From Candidatus Iainarchaeum sp. (GTDB taxonomy: Archaea; Iainarchaeota; Iainarchaeia; JAGGVJ01), in contig JAGGVJ010000015.1 in NCBI GenBank assembly GCA_021158055.1, positions 1-51,814 on the forward strand: a stretch of 51,814 nt of DNA. The letters are read 5' to 3'. This document shows positions 35,674 to 44,666 of this stretch, in pieces. The position numbers were made by a program, and so were the translations under genes. Position 1 is the stretch's first letter. Every line of letters begins with the position of its first letter. A model generated the notes under the pieces. It searched no databases. It saw only the letters and a program-made list of their open reading frames with translations, and had not been told where the DNA came from.

Positions 35674-36519
35674 ATGAGTTTTATGCAACGTATAAATGGC
35701 ACTATTGAAACTCCCACTTTTGTTAAGTGGGCAGGTGGAAAGTCTCAGCTTCTTAAGCAGTTTGATCAATTTTTCCCTGAAAAAATAAATTTTTACATTG
35801 AACCGTTTTTAGGAAGCGGGGCGGTGTTTTTTTATATAAAAAGAAAATTTAATCCCAAAAAAGTTATCCTTTCTGATGTAAATGAAGAATTAATAAACGC
35901 GTTTGTTATGGTTAGGGATAATGTTGAAGAACTTATTGATTTATTAAAAAAACATAAAGAATTGCATTGTAAAGAGTATTTTTATAAAATAAGAGCGCAG
36001 GAGCCAAAGGGTTTAAATAATGTTGAATCTGCAGCTAGATTTATTTATTTAAATAAAACGTGTTTTAACGGACTTTATCGGGTAAACAAATCAGGTAAGT
36101 TTAATGTTCCAATTGGGAGTTATAAAAACCCGGGTATTTTAAAAGAAGATGTTTTGAAAGAAGCAAACAAACTTCTTCAGTGTGTGGATATAAGAGTTGC
36201 ATCTTTTGAAAAAGTAGTTGATTTAGCAAAAAAACACGCTTTTGTTTATTTTGATCCACCTTATTACCCGTTAAAAAGAACTTCCTTTACGACCTACACA
36301 AAAGAGGTTTTTTTGGAAGATGAACAAAAAAAACTTTTGAGTGTAGTTAATGAACTTCATAAAAAAGGCTGCAAAGTAATGTTAAGTAATAGTGATCATC
36401 CATTTATCAAATCACTTTATTCTGAATTTAAACTAAGTGAAGTTTCTGCGCGCAGAATGATAAATTGCAATGCAACAAAAAGAGGGCCGATAACAGAGTT
36501 AGTTGTGTTGAATTATTAG
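35674..36519 (+). CDS. dpnM: DNA adenine methyltransferase, Dam/DpnM family (D12 class, probable GATC)
   Basis: FVKWAGGKSQLLKQF, YIEPFLGSGAVFF, FVYFDPPYYPL. Confidence 0.88.
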   Translation: MSFMQRINGTIETPTFVKWAGGKSQLLKQFDQFFPEKINFYIEPFLGSGAVFFYIKRKFNPKKVILSDVNEELINAFVMVRDNVEELIDLLKKHKELHCKEYFYKIRAQEPKGLNNVESAARFIYLNKTCFNGLYRVNKSGKFNVPIGSYKNPGILKEDVLKEANKLLQCVDIRVASFEKVVDLAKKHAFVYFDPPYYPLKRTSFTTYTKEVFLEDEQKKLLSVVNELHKKGCKVMLSNSDHPFIKSLYSEFKLSEVSARRMINCNATKRGPITELVVLNY

Positions 36520-36528
36520 GTGTTATTT

Positions 36529-37461
36529 ATGAAATATCTGCAACATTATAAGGAGATTGGGTTGGAAAATAATAGTAATTTGATATTTGATTATTTTATG
36601 AGTAGTTTAACAGAATCAATTGTTACGTGGGATTATTTTGTTGATTTTGAAAAAGTAAAGAAAAATGTGGTTGCAGTAGAGAAAGAATTGAATCTTCTTA
36701 ATGTGTTAATTGGAAAAAAAGATATTGAAAGGGAATTTATTGATTTAATTATGGAATATCCAAAAGTAAGGAATGTATTACCAATACTCATTGCAATAAG
36801 GAATAATAAACTCAAAGATTTAAAGATAACAACTGATTTAGAAAATTTGACTTCAGAAGATGTGCATGTTTTATTTGATCCAAAAATTAATGTTGCGGGA
36901 AAAAACCAACAATTACTTCTTAAATTTTTTAGGGATTCTGGTTTAAAAGAAATTTTAATGGATAAAACAGTAAAGAATTTGGTGGACTACTGCTTTGGGG
37001 TAGAAGTGGGCATGGACACAAATGCAAGGAAAAATAGAACCGGGAGCTTAATGGAAAAAATTGTTGAAGGGCAAATAGGAAAGTTTTGTAAAAAAAATGG
37101 AATTCAATATTGTCCTCAGGCAACAAAGTCAAAAATCAAAAGTTTGTGGGGTGTTGATGTTGAATTAGATAAAACAAACCGCATATTTGATTTGGCAGCC
37201 TATAATAATACAACTCACAAATTATTCTTGTTTGAAACAAATTTTTATGGTGGCGGGGGTTCAAAACTCAAATCAACTGCCGGTGAATACCAGTATCTAA
37301 ATGATTTTTTAGGCAAACAGGGGATTTCGTTGATATGGATAACCGATGGTTTAGGGTGGACTGCTGCAAAAAAACCATTACAAGAAACATTTGTTCATAA
37401 TGAATATGTGTTTAATTTGGATTTGATTAAAAAAGGCGTTTTAAAAGAAGTTCTTTTGTAA
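36529..37461 (+). CDS. DpnII/MboI-family type II restriction endonuclease (probable GATC)
   Basis: DVHVLFDPKINVAGK..YCFGVEVGMDTNARKNRTGSLMEKIVE, RIFDLAAYN...KLFLFETNFYGGGGSKLKSTAGEYQYLNDFL; adjacent to DpnM. Confidence 0.85.
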   Translation: MKYLQHYKEIGLENNSNLIFDYFMSSLTESIVTWDYFVDFEKVKKNVVAVEKELNLLNVLIGKKDIEREFIDLIMEYPKVRNVLPILIAIRNNKLKDLKITTDLENLTSEDVHVLFDPKINVAGKNQQLLLKFFRDSGLKEILMDKTVKNLVDYCFGVEVGMDTNARKNRTGSLMEKIVEGQIGKFCKKNGIQYCPQATKSKIKSLWGVDVELDKTNRIFDLAAYNNTTHKLFLFETNFYGGGGSKLKSTAGEYQYLNDFLGKQGISLIWITDGLGWTAAKKPLQETFVHNEYVFNLDLIKKGVLKEVLL

Positions 37462-37532
37462 ATAAATTAAGTTTTATATTTAAAGCTATTTTTTAAAAGT
37501 TCATTATTTTTATGTGTTGTGTTGCAAAACTG

Positions 37533-38146
37533 TCATTCAAAATACCATAGCATTTCAAGATTTTTTTCATATTTTTTGTGTTTTTTGTTTTCTTTTATGG
37601 TATACTGTGCTTTTGGCGGTTGTCCTCTGCAGACACTCATGCACAGATTGTCTATTTCCTTTGGATTGTCTATGAATTCCCTAATCCATCCCTGGAGAAA
37701 CAAGGTCTTGGGCTCAAAGTTACTTTCGCGATTGTAATTGAATTTCTGTTCAATTAAAAACAACTGGGATAGTGTTGCAATTGTATTCAAAGAATTAAGA
37801 TAATGCTCAAAAGATTCATTTTTCAAAACAAGTGTTTCACTTTCGGGATCCGCGCCATAAAAAACGTTATCAAAGACAGATGACATTTGCCGTTTTAAGT
37901 CGGGTCTGGAACGTATTCTAAGATTTAAGTCAATCATTATTCTCAAGTGGTTTGGCCTGAATTCCCGGGTTCCTTCTTTCAGCCAAATCTGAAAGTTTTT
38001 TTGACATCATACTTGTTTTTCAAATTTTTAGGTAAAACTGAAGGACGTAAAACATAAATCTCTGTACCATTTTCATCTGTAAAAACAACTTTTTTTGCGT
38101 CAAAGTCAAGTTCTTTTATTATTTTTAGCATTTCTTTGTGTTTCAT
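37533..38146 (-). pseudogene. Hypothetical protein split by an apparent -1 frameshift at A7 (37996-38002)
   Basis: ATG at 38144-38146: MKHKEMLKIIKELDFDAKKVVFTDENGTEIYVLRPSVLPKNLKNKYDVKK, then -1 to NFQIWLKEGTREFRPNHLRIMIDLNLRIRSRP... which is in frame with ORF 37533-37946. Confidence 0.65.
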
Positions 38147-38390
38147 TTAAGATCTCCCTGCCTTTTGAAGTAATTTTGTATAACCTGCCAATTTTATCCA
38201 ATGGGTTGAGGCATTCAACAAGTTTTTTTCCATGTAATTCTTTAATTGTAAATGATGCCTGTGAAATAGCAATATTCAGATTTCTGGAAATATCATTTGC
38301 AGCCAGTGGCTCTTTAGAGACATGCAACTCAAATAATACAGTCTTCCTGCGAGAACCCCTTTTTAGCCAAGCGTAAAGTACCCAATCCAT
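38106..38390 (-). CDS. Winged-helix transcriptional regulator
   Basis: LFELHVSKEPLAANDISRNLNIAISQASFTIKELHGKKLVECLNPLDKIGRLYKITSKGREIL wHTH pattern. Confidence 0.75.
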   Translation of the reverse strand: MDWVLYAWLKRGSRRKTVLFELHVSKEPLAANDISRNLNIAISQASFTIKELHGKKLVECLNPLDKIGRLYKITSKGREILNETQRNAKNNKRT

Positions 38391-38481
38391 GCAAAAAGAT
38401 AGGTATATAAAGTTTAAATAACTAAAATGTTAATAATAAGTTAAGAATATATTAAGAATTACAATAGAAAAGGGTGGTATT

Positions 38482-38625
38482 GTGGATAAATATGCAAAAA
38501 AATACCTGAAAATGATAAAACAGGCAAAAACCGACGAAGAATTAATTGGCATAATCAATAAGGTATATGAAAATGGTTTTGAAGACGGGTGCAACGAAGG
38601 TAAGAATACAACCAATGATGAGTAA
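38482..38625 (+). CDS. 47-aa micro-ORF divergent from the wHTH gene (not in the supplied ORF track)
   Basis: GTG start: VDKYAKKYLKMIKQAKTDEELIGIINKVYENGFEDGCNEGKNTTNDE*. Confidence 0.45.
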   Translation: MDKYAKKYLKMIKQAKTDEELIGIINKVYENGFEDGCNEGKNTTNDE

Positions 38626-38746
38626 TGGATAAAGCATTAAAATAATAGGCATTCAACGCTTAAGATTGTTAAAATTGGTAATTTGTTGTTTACCGGCATT
38701 GTACTTACATAAGTTATTTTAGTGGCTATTCATTTAAATTTTATTT

Positions 38747-39595
38747 ATGTCATTTGGCGGGATTTGTATTGAAGATTGTAAACGATATTATTTTGATGAA
38801 AACATAACGTTATTTCAGGGAGACTGTCTTGAAGTCCTTCAAAAGTTAGATGAAAATTCAGTTGATTTAATCTTTGCAGACCCACCATACAATTTGTCTA
38901 ATGGTGGTTTGACTTGCAAGGCGGGAAAATTTGTTTCAGTAAATAAAGGCAACTGGGATAAATCCCGGGGAGTAATGGGTGATTTTAATTTCACAGTTCT
39001 TTGGCTTAAAGAATGTCGCAGGGTATTGAAACCAAATGGGACGATTTGGGTTTCAGGAACACACCACAATATTCATCAAGTGGGGTTTGCATTGCAGACC
39101 TTGAAGTTTCACTTGATGAATGAGATTGTCTGGTTTAAACCAAATGCAAGTCCCAATTTATCATGCCGTTATTTTACTCACAGCCACGAAACATTGATTT
39201 GGGCAAAAAAAGAAAAATCTGAAAAACACAAATTTAATTATCCCCTCATGCGTTTTTGGGATTCAGACCTTTTGAATAAAAAAGGAAAACAAATGCGCAG
39301 TGTTTGGACAATCCCTTTAACACCTTTAAAGGAAAAAACCGCTGGAAAGCACCCGACTCAAAAGCCTATTGAACTTTTAAAAAGGATTATTACAGCAAGC
39401 ACGGATGAAGGCGCAGTGGTTTTGGATCCTTTCAATGGCTCTGGAACCACGGGTGTTGTTGCAAACATGCTTGGGAGAAAATATATTGGTATTGAAAAAG
39501 AAAAGGAGTACCTTGATTTAACTCTTAAGCGATTGAATGCCCAAAAAGAGCAAGCAGTTTGCTCTTTAGAATCATTCAGCGTTAGTACGCCTTAG
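38747..39595 (+). CDS. DNA adenine methyltransferase, M.DpnA-like (N-4/N-6 MTase)
   Basis: LIFADPPYNLSNGGLTC, VWFKPNASPNLSCRYFTHSHETLIWAKK, KPIELLKRIITASTDEGAVVLDPFNGSGTTG. Confidence 0.85.
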   Translation: MSFGGICIEDCKRYYFDENITLFQGDCLEVLQKLDENSVDLIFADPPYNLSNGGLTCKAGKFVSVNKGNWDKSRGVMGDFNFTVLWLKECRRVLKPNGTIWVSGTHHNIHQVGFALQTLKFHLMNEIVWFKPNASPNLSCRYFTHSHETLIWAKKEKSEKHKFNYPLMRFWDSDLLNKKGKQMRSVWTIPLTPLKEKTAGKHPTQKPIELLKRIITASTDEGAVVLDPFNGSGTTGVVANMLGRKYIGIEKEKEYLDLTLKRLNAQKEQAVCSLESFSVSTP

Positions 39596-41021
39596 CCAGA
39601 TAAGTAACCTTTTTTGCTTCTTTTCCGCACATTGCACACTTGCCGTTTGGTTTTTCGCTTTGCCTTGCAAGGGTTCCGCGCACTTCAAGACCTGTCATGT
39701 CCTGTATTTTGTCTGCGCATTCCTGGCTTCCGCAAAAGTTTATCCGCACAATCCCCCCGAGCTTTGCTTTTGCCAGGAGTTCTTCAGTGGTTTTTGCGTT
39801 GTGAAGGTTGTCTTTAAGTGCTTTGTCTGCTTTTTTGCGCATGTTGTCGGCGATTGATTCTTTTTGCCTTGTGATTTCCTCGAACAGTTTTTCAAGTTTA
39901 ACGTTCTTTTTTTCTTTTGTGTCGCGGCGTACAACCACGGCGGATTTGTTTTTGATGTCTCTTGGCCCAAGCTCTACCCTGATCGGCACTCCTTTCATTT
40001 CCCATTCGCTGAATTTCCAGCCGGGAGTGTTTTCGCTGTCGTCGACGTGAACCCGAAGTCCGTTGGAGCGGAGCTCTTCAAGCAGTTGCGTTGCTTTTTC
40101 AAGAACGTGTTTTTTGGTTTCTGAAGAGTAAATCGGGACAATTATCACCTGGTAAGGCGCGATTTCCCACGGCATTATGAGGCCGTGGTTGTCCCCGTGG
40201 ACGCTTACGATCGCCGCGAGGATTCTCCAGATTCCGGGACCGTAACAGGTCTGGTAGGCAAATTCTTCTTTTTCGCTTTCGTTTTTGAATTTTATGTCAA
40301 AGGGTTTCGAGAATTTTTGCCCCAGGTTGTGAGTGGAGGACAACTGCATGACTTTCAGGTCAGGCATGAGTGTGTCTGTTGCGTGACTGTATTCGGCGCC
40401 GGGAAACTTGTCCCATTCAGGCCGCTTGAACACCAGGAAAGGAAGCCCGAGTTTTTTGTGAAGCACTTCCTCAGATATTTCCATGTCTTCCTTTAACCGG
40501 TTGTCAGCGTCTTCCATGCTTTTGAAAACGCAGTGGGTTTCAATGAACAGAAACTCGCGCCCGCGGATAAGGGGCCTTGTCGCTTTTGTCTCGTGCCTGT
40601 ATACTGCGACGCTTTGGTAGTATTTGATCGGCAGGTCGCGGTAAGAGCGCACCCAAAGCGAGTAAAGTGAATAAAACGCGGTTTCACTTGTCGGCCGAAG
40701 GCACATGCGCTCGGCAAGCTTGTTTTCTCCGCCGTGTGTCACCCAGAATACTTCTTTTTCAAATGCCTTGACGTGTTCTCCTTCAAGCTTCAGCAGCGAT
40801 TCGGGAATGACTACCGGGAAAAGCACGGGCTGGTGATCGTTTGCTTCAAGCTGTTCTTCAAATGTCCTGAAAAGTTGTTTCAATGCGATGGTTGCCCACG
40901 GCCTGTGGACAATAAACCCTTTTACGCCGTATCGCTGGTCGACCATTTCGGTTTGTTTTATTATTTCGTTGTACCATTCGCTGAAATCTTTGTTTTTGTC
41001 TATTTCGAATTTTTTTCTCAT
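39582..41021 (-). CDS. proS: Prolyl-tRNA synthetase (archaeal type)
   Basis: LRPTSETAFYSLYSLWVRSYRDLPIKYYQ, RGREFLFIETHCVF, PWEIAPYQVIIVPI, C-terminal zinc domain; internal ATG at 41021 preferred. Confidence 0.94.
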   Translation of the reverse strand: MRKKFEIDKNKDFSEWYNEIIKQTEMVDQRYGVKGFIVHRPWATIALKQLFRTFEEQLEANDHQPVLFPVVIPESLLKLEGEHVKAFEKEVFWVTHGGENKLAERMCLRPTSETAFYSLYSLWVRSYRDLPIKYYQSVAVYRHETKATRPLIRGREFLFIETHCVFKSMEDADNRLKEDMEISEEVLHKKLGLPFLVFKRPEWDKFPGAEYSHATDTLMPDLKVMQLSSTHNLGQKFSKPFDIKFKNESEKEEFAYQTCYGPGIWRILAAIVSVHGDNHGLIMPWEIAPYQVIIVPIYSSETKKHVLEKATQLLEELRSNGLRVHVDDSENTPGWKFSEWEMKGVPIRVELGPRDIKNKSAVVVRRDTKEKKNVKLEKLFEEITRQKESIADNMRKKADKALKDNLHNAKTTEELLAKAKLGGIVRINFCGSQECADKIQDMTGLEVRGTLARQSEKPNGKCAMCGKEAKKVTYLAKAY

Positions 41022-41306
41022 GCTTTCACCAAAAATCATTTCCGTGACATAAAATATACACTGCTGGTTTTTATTTTTAAGTGATTTGATTATCTTAAGC
41101 GGTTTGATTTGCTTGAAGTGTTTTTCAACAATTGTCAATAAAAGTGTTTTTAGTGAACTTTTTTAGTAAACTTATTATTTCATGGAAAGTAAATTATGTG
41201 TATTGTATAATATGCAGTATGTATTTTGTATGTGTGTGTTGTGTGTTGTACACATGTGTTGCACTTATGTGATGTGTATTATGTATCTTAAACAGTAAGT
41301 GGTTTA

Positions 41307-41909
41307 ATGGCAAAGAAGAAAAAGCACTCAAAAGATGAAAATAAAAAAGTCTTGGACGACACAGGTTCAGATGGCAAAGCCGCGCAGGAAAAGAGTGCGA
41401 AGCATGGTGAAGATAAACCCGGGCAGGTTGTCGGCAAAGAGGATTCGCTTCTTTCAAGCCGGTCAAAAACTGTAATGGACAAGGAAGAGGATTTTCTTTT
41501 CAAGGTTCTTGTTGCGGCGTTTTTAGTGGTGCTTGTTTTTTTGGTTTACTCGGTCGCAACCCAAAAACCTGTCTATTATTCCCAGCTTTATTTCAATGAA
41601 CAGTCCCTTCCAGGTGAAGTTGATGCAAATTCAAGTTTTTCGTTTTCGTTCGTGATTGAAAACCACGAGAAAGAAGCGTTTCAGTATCTTTACATGCTGA
41701 CAATAAACAATGAAACTTCGGATCAGTTTACATACATGGTTCCAAGCGAAGTTGAACAGGGGGACAGGATAGAGCAGAACATAAAAATGGCTTTGGGTCC
41801 GTCAGACGAACCTGTTAAAGTCGGGATAAAAGTGCCTACCCCGAGTTCGGATGAGCCTCTTGAAATTCATTTTTGGGTTGACGTGGTTGATGAAGCAAGT
41901 GAAAATTGA
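41307..41909 (+). CDS. Single-TM membrane protein, DUF1616-like extracellular domain
   Basis: Lys-rich N-tail, TM KVLVAAFLVVLVFLVYSVA, extracellular beta-rich SFSFVIENHEKEAFQYLYMLTIN. Confidence 0.6.
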   Translation: MAKKKKHSKDENKKVLDDTGSDGKAAQEKSAKHGEDKPGQVVGKEDSLLSSRSKTVMDKEEDFLFKVLVAAFLVVLVFLVYSVATQKPVYYSQLYFNEQSLPGEVDANSSFSFSFVIENHEKEAFQYLYMLTINNETSDQFTYMVPSEVEQGDRIEQNIKMALGPSDEPVKVGIKVPTPSSDEPLEIHFWVDVVDEASEN

Positions 41910-41986
41910 CAGGTCTGCACTTGAGGGTGTTGAAATCTTGAGGGCGTTGAAATTGCGTGATTGCAGTGAAATGATTTGGTGAAAAA

Positions 41987-42463
41987 ATGCTTTTTGGAAT
42001 TGTTGACAGTGCAGATATTTTGATTGACTTTGCCCCTGCTATTGAACAAAAGCTCAGGGAAGAAGTGATTAATTTTCAGTTTGTCCGCAGGACTGCCATA
42101 AACAAGCTTGGTCTTCCGGCAGCAGTTAAAGAAGTGTTGTCGCAGGAAGTGGACGCGGTAATAGTTATGGCCACCGTGACTGAAGAAGAGTCAAAGAAAA
42201 GCTCTTTCAAGTCAGTTATTGATGCGATCATATCAATTGAGCTTGAGTGCGAAAAAGACATTTTCAAGGTTTTTGTTTTTTCTGACGAGTTAAGATCCGA
42301 TGTGTCTTTTGAAGAAAAGAAAAAAGAGGTTGCAGAAACCTGGAGCAGGCTTATCCTTGACAAGTTGTTTAACCCGGACAAACTCGCTGAAAAAAAAGGC
42401 AGCATGGAAGCCGAGTCAGATGTTGAAATCAAGTTCGGGGATTTGCTTTCACCGGATAAGTGA
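41987..42463 (+). CDS. Divergent lumazine synthase/archaeal riboflavin synthase-like protein
   Basis: RRTAINKLGLPAAVKEVLSQEVDAVIVMATVTEEE...ECEKDIFKVFVF...RLILDKLFNPDKLAEKKG resembles the fold family. Confidence 0.45.
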   Translation: MLFGIVDSADILIDFAPAIEQKLREEVINFQFVRRTAINKLGLPAAVKEVLSQEVDAVIVMATVTEEESKKSSFKSVIDAIISIELECEKDIFKVFVFSDELRSDVSFEEKKKEVAETWSRLILDKLFNPDKLAEKKGSMEAESDVEIKFGDLLSPDK

Positions 42464-42514
42464 CGTGGTTTTTGCTTAAGCCGTTGTCGAGATTATTGTT
42501 GAGATTATATACGA

Positions 42515-43468
42515 TTATATCTGTTTCACAAATTTGCCTGCGTTTAACGCGGCCACTGCCCCGTCTGCTGTTGATGTTGCAATCTGCTTGGTTTTTCCTC
42601 TTATGTCTCCGGCTGCAAAAATGCCTTTCACGTTTGTTTCCATGGATTCGTCTGTCAAAATGTGCCCTGTTTCGTCGAGTTTTACTCCTGTCCCTTCAAG
42701 CATTTCGTTTGAAGGCACTGTTCCGACGTAAATGAAAACGCCGTTTACTTCAATTGTTTTTGTCTCGTTTGTTTTCACGTTTTCAACAACAATCGAGTTG
42801 ACAAGCCCTTCTCCTTTCACTTCTTTAAGGACAGAGTCCCATATGACAGTTATTTTCGGGTTTTGCACGGCTTTTTCTGCCAAAATTTTTTCTGCGCGAA
42901 GTTCGTCTCTCCTGTGGACAATGTATACTTTTGAACTTGTGCCTGCAAGAAATATGGCTTCTGTTATTGCCGCGTTGCCTCCTCCGATGACTGCAACTGC
43001 CTTGTCTTTGAAGAACGCGCCGTCGCACACTGCGCAATATGAGATTCCTCTTCCGAAAAATTCTTTTCCCCCTTTTACATTGAGTTTCCGGCTTTTTGCC
43101 CCGGACGCGATTATGACTGCCTTGCATGTGATTTTGCTTCCGTCGGACAATACAAGGGTTTTTTCATCTGAGCCGTTTTCTATTGTTACCACGGTTTTTT
43201 CAGTGATTTTCACTCCGAATGATTCTGCCTGTGTTTTCATTTTTTCAGCCAGTTCCATTCCGCTCACGGGTCCGGGAACCCCGGGGTAGTTTTCGATGTG
43301 GGGGGTGAGTGCCATTTGCCCGCCTGTGACCGCGCCTTCAAATATGGCTGTTTCAAAGCCCAGTCTTGCAGAGTAAATGCCTGCGGTCATCCCGGCAGGT
43401 CCCGCGCCGATTATTGCAATGTCGCATTTTGTCTGGTTTTCGTTTTTTATGTTTTCCATGTGAATCAC
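42515..43468 (-). CDS. trxB: Thioredoxin-disulfide reductase
   Basis: IIGAGPAGMTAGIYSARLG, CAVCDGAFF redox site, VIGGGNAAITEAIFL, GIFAAGDIRG. Confidence 0.93.
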   Translation of the reverse strand: MIHMENIKNENQTKCDIAIIGAGPAGMTAGIYSARLGFETAIFEGAVTGGQMALTPHIENYPGVPGPVSGMELAEKMKTQAESFGVKITEKTVVTIENGSDEKTLVLSDGSKITCKAVIIASGAKSRKLNVKGGKEFFGRGISYCAVCDGAFFKDKAVAVIGGGNAAITEAIFLAGTSSKVYIVHRRDELRAEKILAEKAVQNPKITVIWDSVLKEVKGEGLVNSIVVENVKTNETKTIEVNGVFIYVGTVPSNEMLEGTGVKLDETGHILTDESMETNVKGIFAAGDIRGKTKQIATSTADGAVAALNAGKFVKQI

Positions 43469-43559
43469 TTTGTGTTTTTATTAGATTTGTATATGATTAA
43501 TTGATTTAAACATATTAAGTAATTAAGTAGTTTAATTATTTTTTTATATGTAAGAAGAA

Positions 43560-44609
43560 GTGTGTCTGGAAGTGTGTTGCGTGGATGTTTTTGATTCCGG
43601 GGGAATAAATGTTGGTGTCGGCCGGAAAAATATTCTTTTTGACCCCCATAGGAAAAACAAGGGCAGTGATTTTGTTTTTGTCTCTCACGGCCACCTTGAC
43701 CACGCGAACGTGAATTCAGAGGGAAAGTATCTGATGAGCGCGGAGACGGCGCAAGTTGTAAAAGCACGCCTTGGAAAAGAACCGGGTTCGGTTCAGCTTG
43801 TTGACACAAGCACAAGATTAAAAGTTGATGATTCTACAACAATGCGTTTTTTTGACGCGGGGCACATTCTTGGATCTTTCCAGGCCATGGTTGAAAACTC
43901 GACTTCTGTTCTTTACACCGGTGATTTCAAGCTGCAGGAAAGTGTGCTTTTTGGCCGCGCGGAGACCCCGAGCGCAGACGTGCTGGTGATGGAAACCACT
44001 TTTGCCACCCCTGGCTGCAGTTTTCCTGACAGGAACGAGGTTTATTCTGAAATGGAGTCGTGGATAAAGACAAACCTCGCCCATGACAGAAACGTTATTC
44101 TTGGAGGTTATGCGCTTGGGAAAAGCCAGGAGCTCACAAGGATTGCAAGCGATTGCCTGGGCGGGGACGCGGTTGTAGTGCACCCACAGGTTGCAGGGCT
44201 GAACAGGATTTATGAGGATTTCGGAGTCAAGCTCGGGAATTTCATTGACTCGTCAGGTCCGGAGGCGAGAAAGTATTGCAAAAGCGGTCCGTTTGTCGGA
44301 GTTGTCCCGTCAACCATTCTCGGGAAAGGCCTGAAGCAGGGCATCCGGATTGACACGAAAAGAAAAACAGTTGCGGCAGTTGCTTCCGGTTGGGCGCGTT
44401 TTTCGAATTATCTGAAGAGGTTTGGTGCAGAGCGCGGCTTTGTGTTAAGCGACCACTGTGATTTCAATCAGTTGCTTGAGTTTGTGGAAGAAGTGAACCC
44501 GAGAAAGGTTTTTACGCATCACGGAAACAGCGCGGTGTTTGCAAAAGAAATCCGGCAAAGGTTTGGAATTGAGGCGTCGGAGATTCCGAAAAAGGTTTTG
44601 GGTTCTTAA
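43560..44609 (+). CDS. MBL-fold (beta-CASP-like) nuclease/RNA-processing exonuclease
   Basis: FVSHGHLDHANVN, FFDAGHILGSFQAMVE, LYTGDFKLQES, FVLSDHCDF, VFTHHGN. Confidence 0.82.
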   Translation: MCLEVCCVDVFDSGGINVGVGRKNILFDPHRKNKGSDFVFVSHGHLDHANVNSEGKYLMSAETAQVVKARLGKEPGSVQLVDTSTRLKVDDSTTMRFFDAGHILGSFQAMVENSTSVLYTGDFKLQESVLFGRAETPSADVLVMETTFATPGCSFPDRNEVYSEMESWIKTNLAHDRNVILGGYALGKSQELTRIASDCLGGDAVVVHPQVAGLNRIYEDFGVKLGNFIDSSGPEARKYCKSGPFVGVVPSTILGKGLKQGIRIDTKRKTVAAVASGWARFSNYLKRFGAERGFVLSDHCDFNQLLEFVEEVNPRKVFTHHGNSAVFAKEIRQRFGIEASEIPKKVLGS

Positions 44610-44666
44610 ATGAACAAGTTAAATAAACAAAGTTAAATGAAGAAAAAAGCAGTTTGCAAAAAGTTT

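Noticed and set aside
40493-40717. ORFs antisense or alternate-frame to proS and gatA
   Set aside because: Alternate frames of strongly conserved aminoacylation genes.
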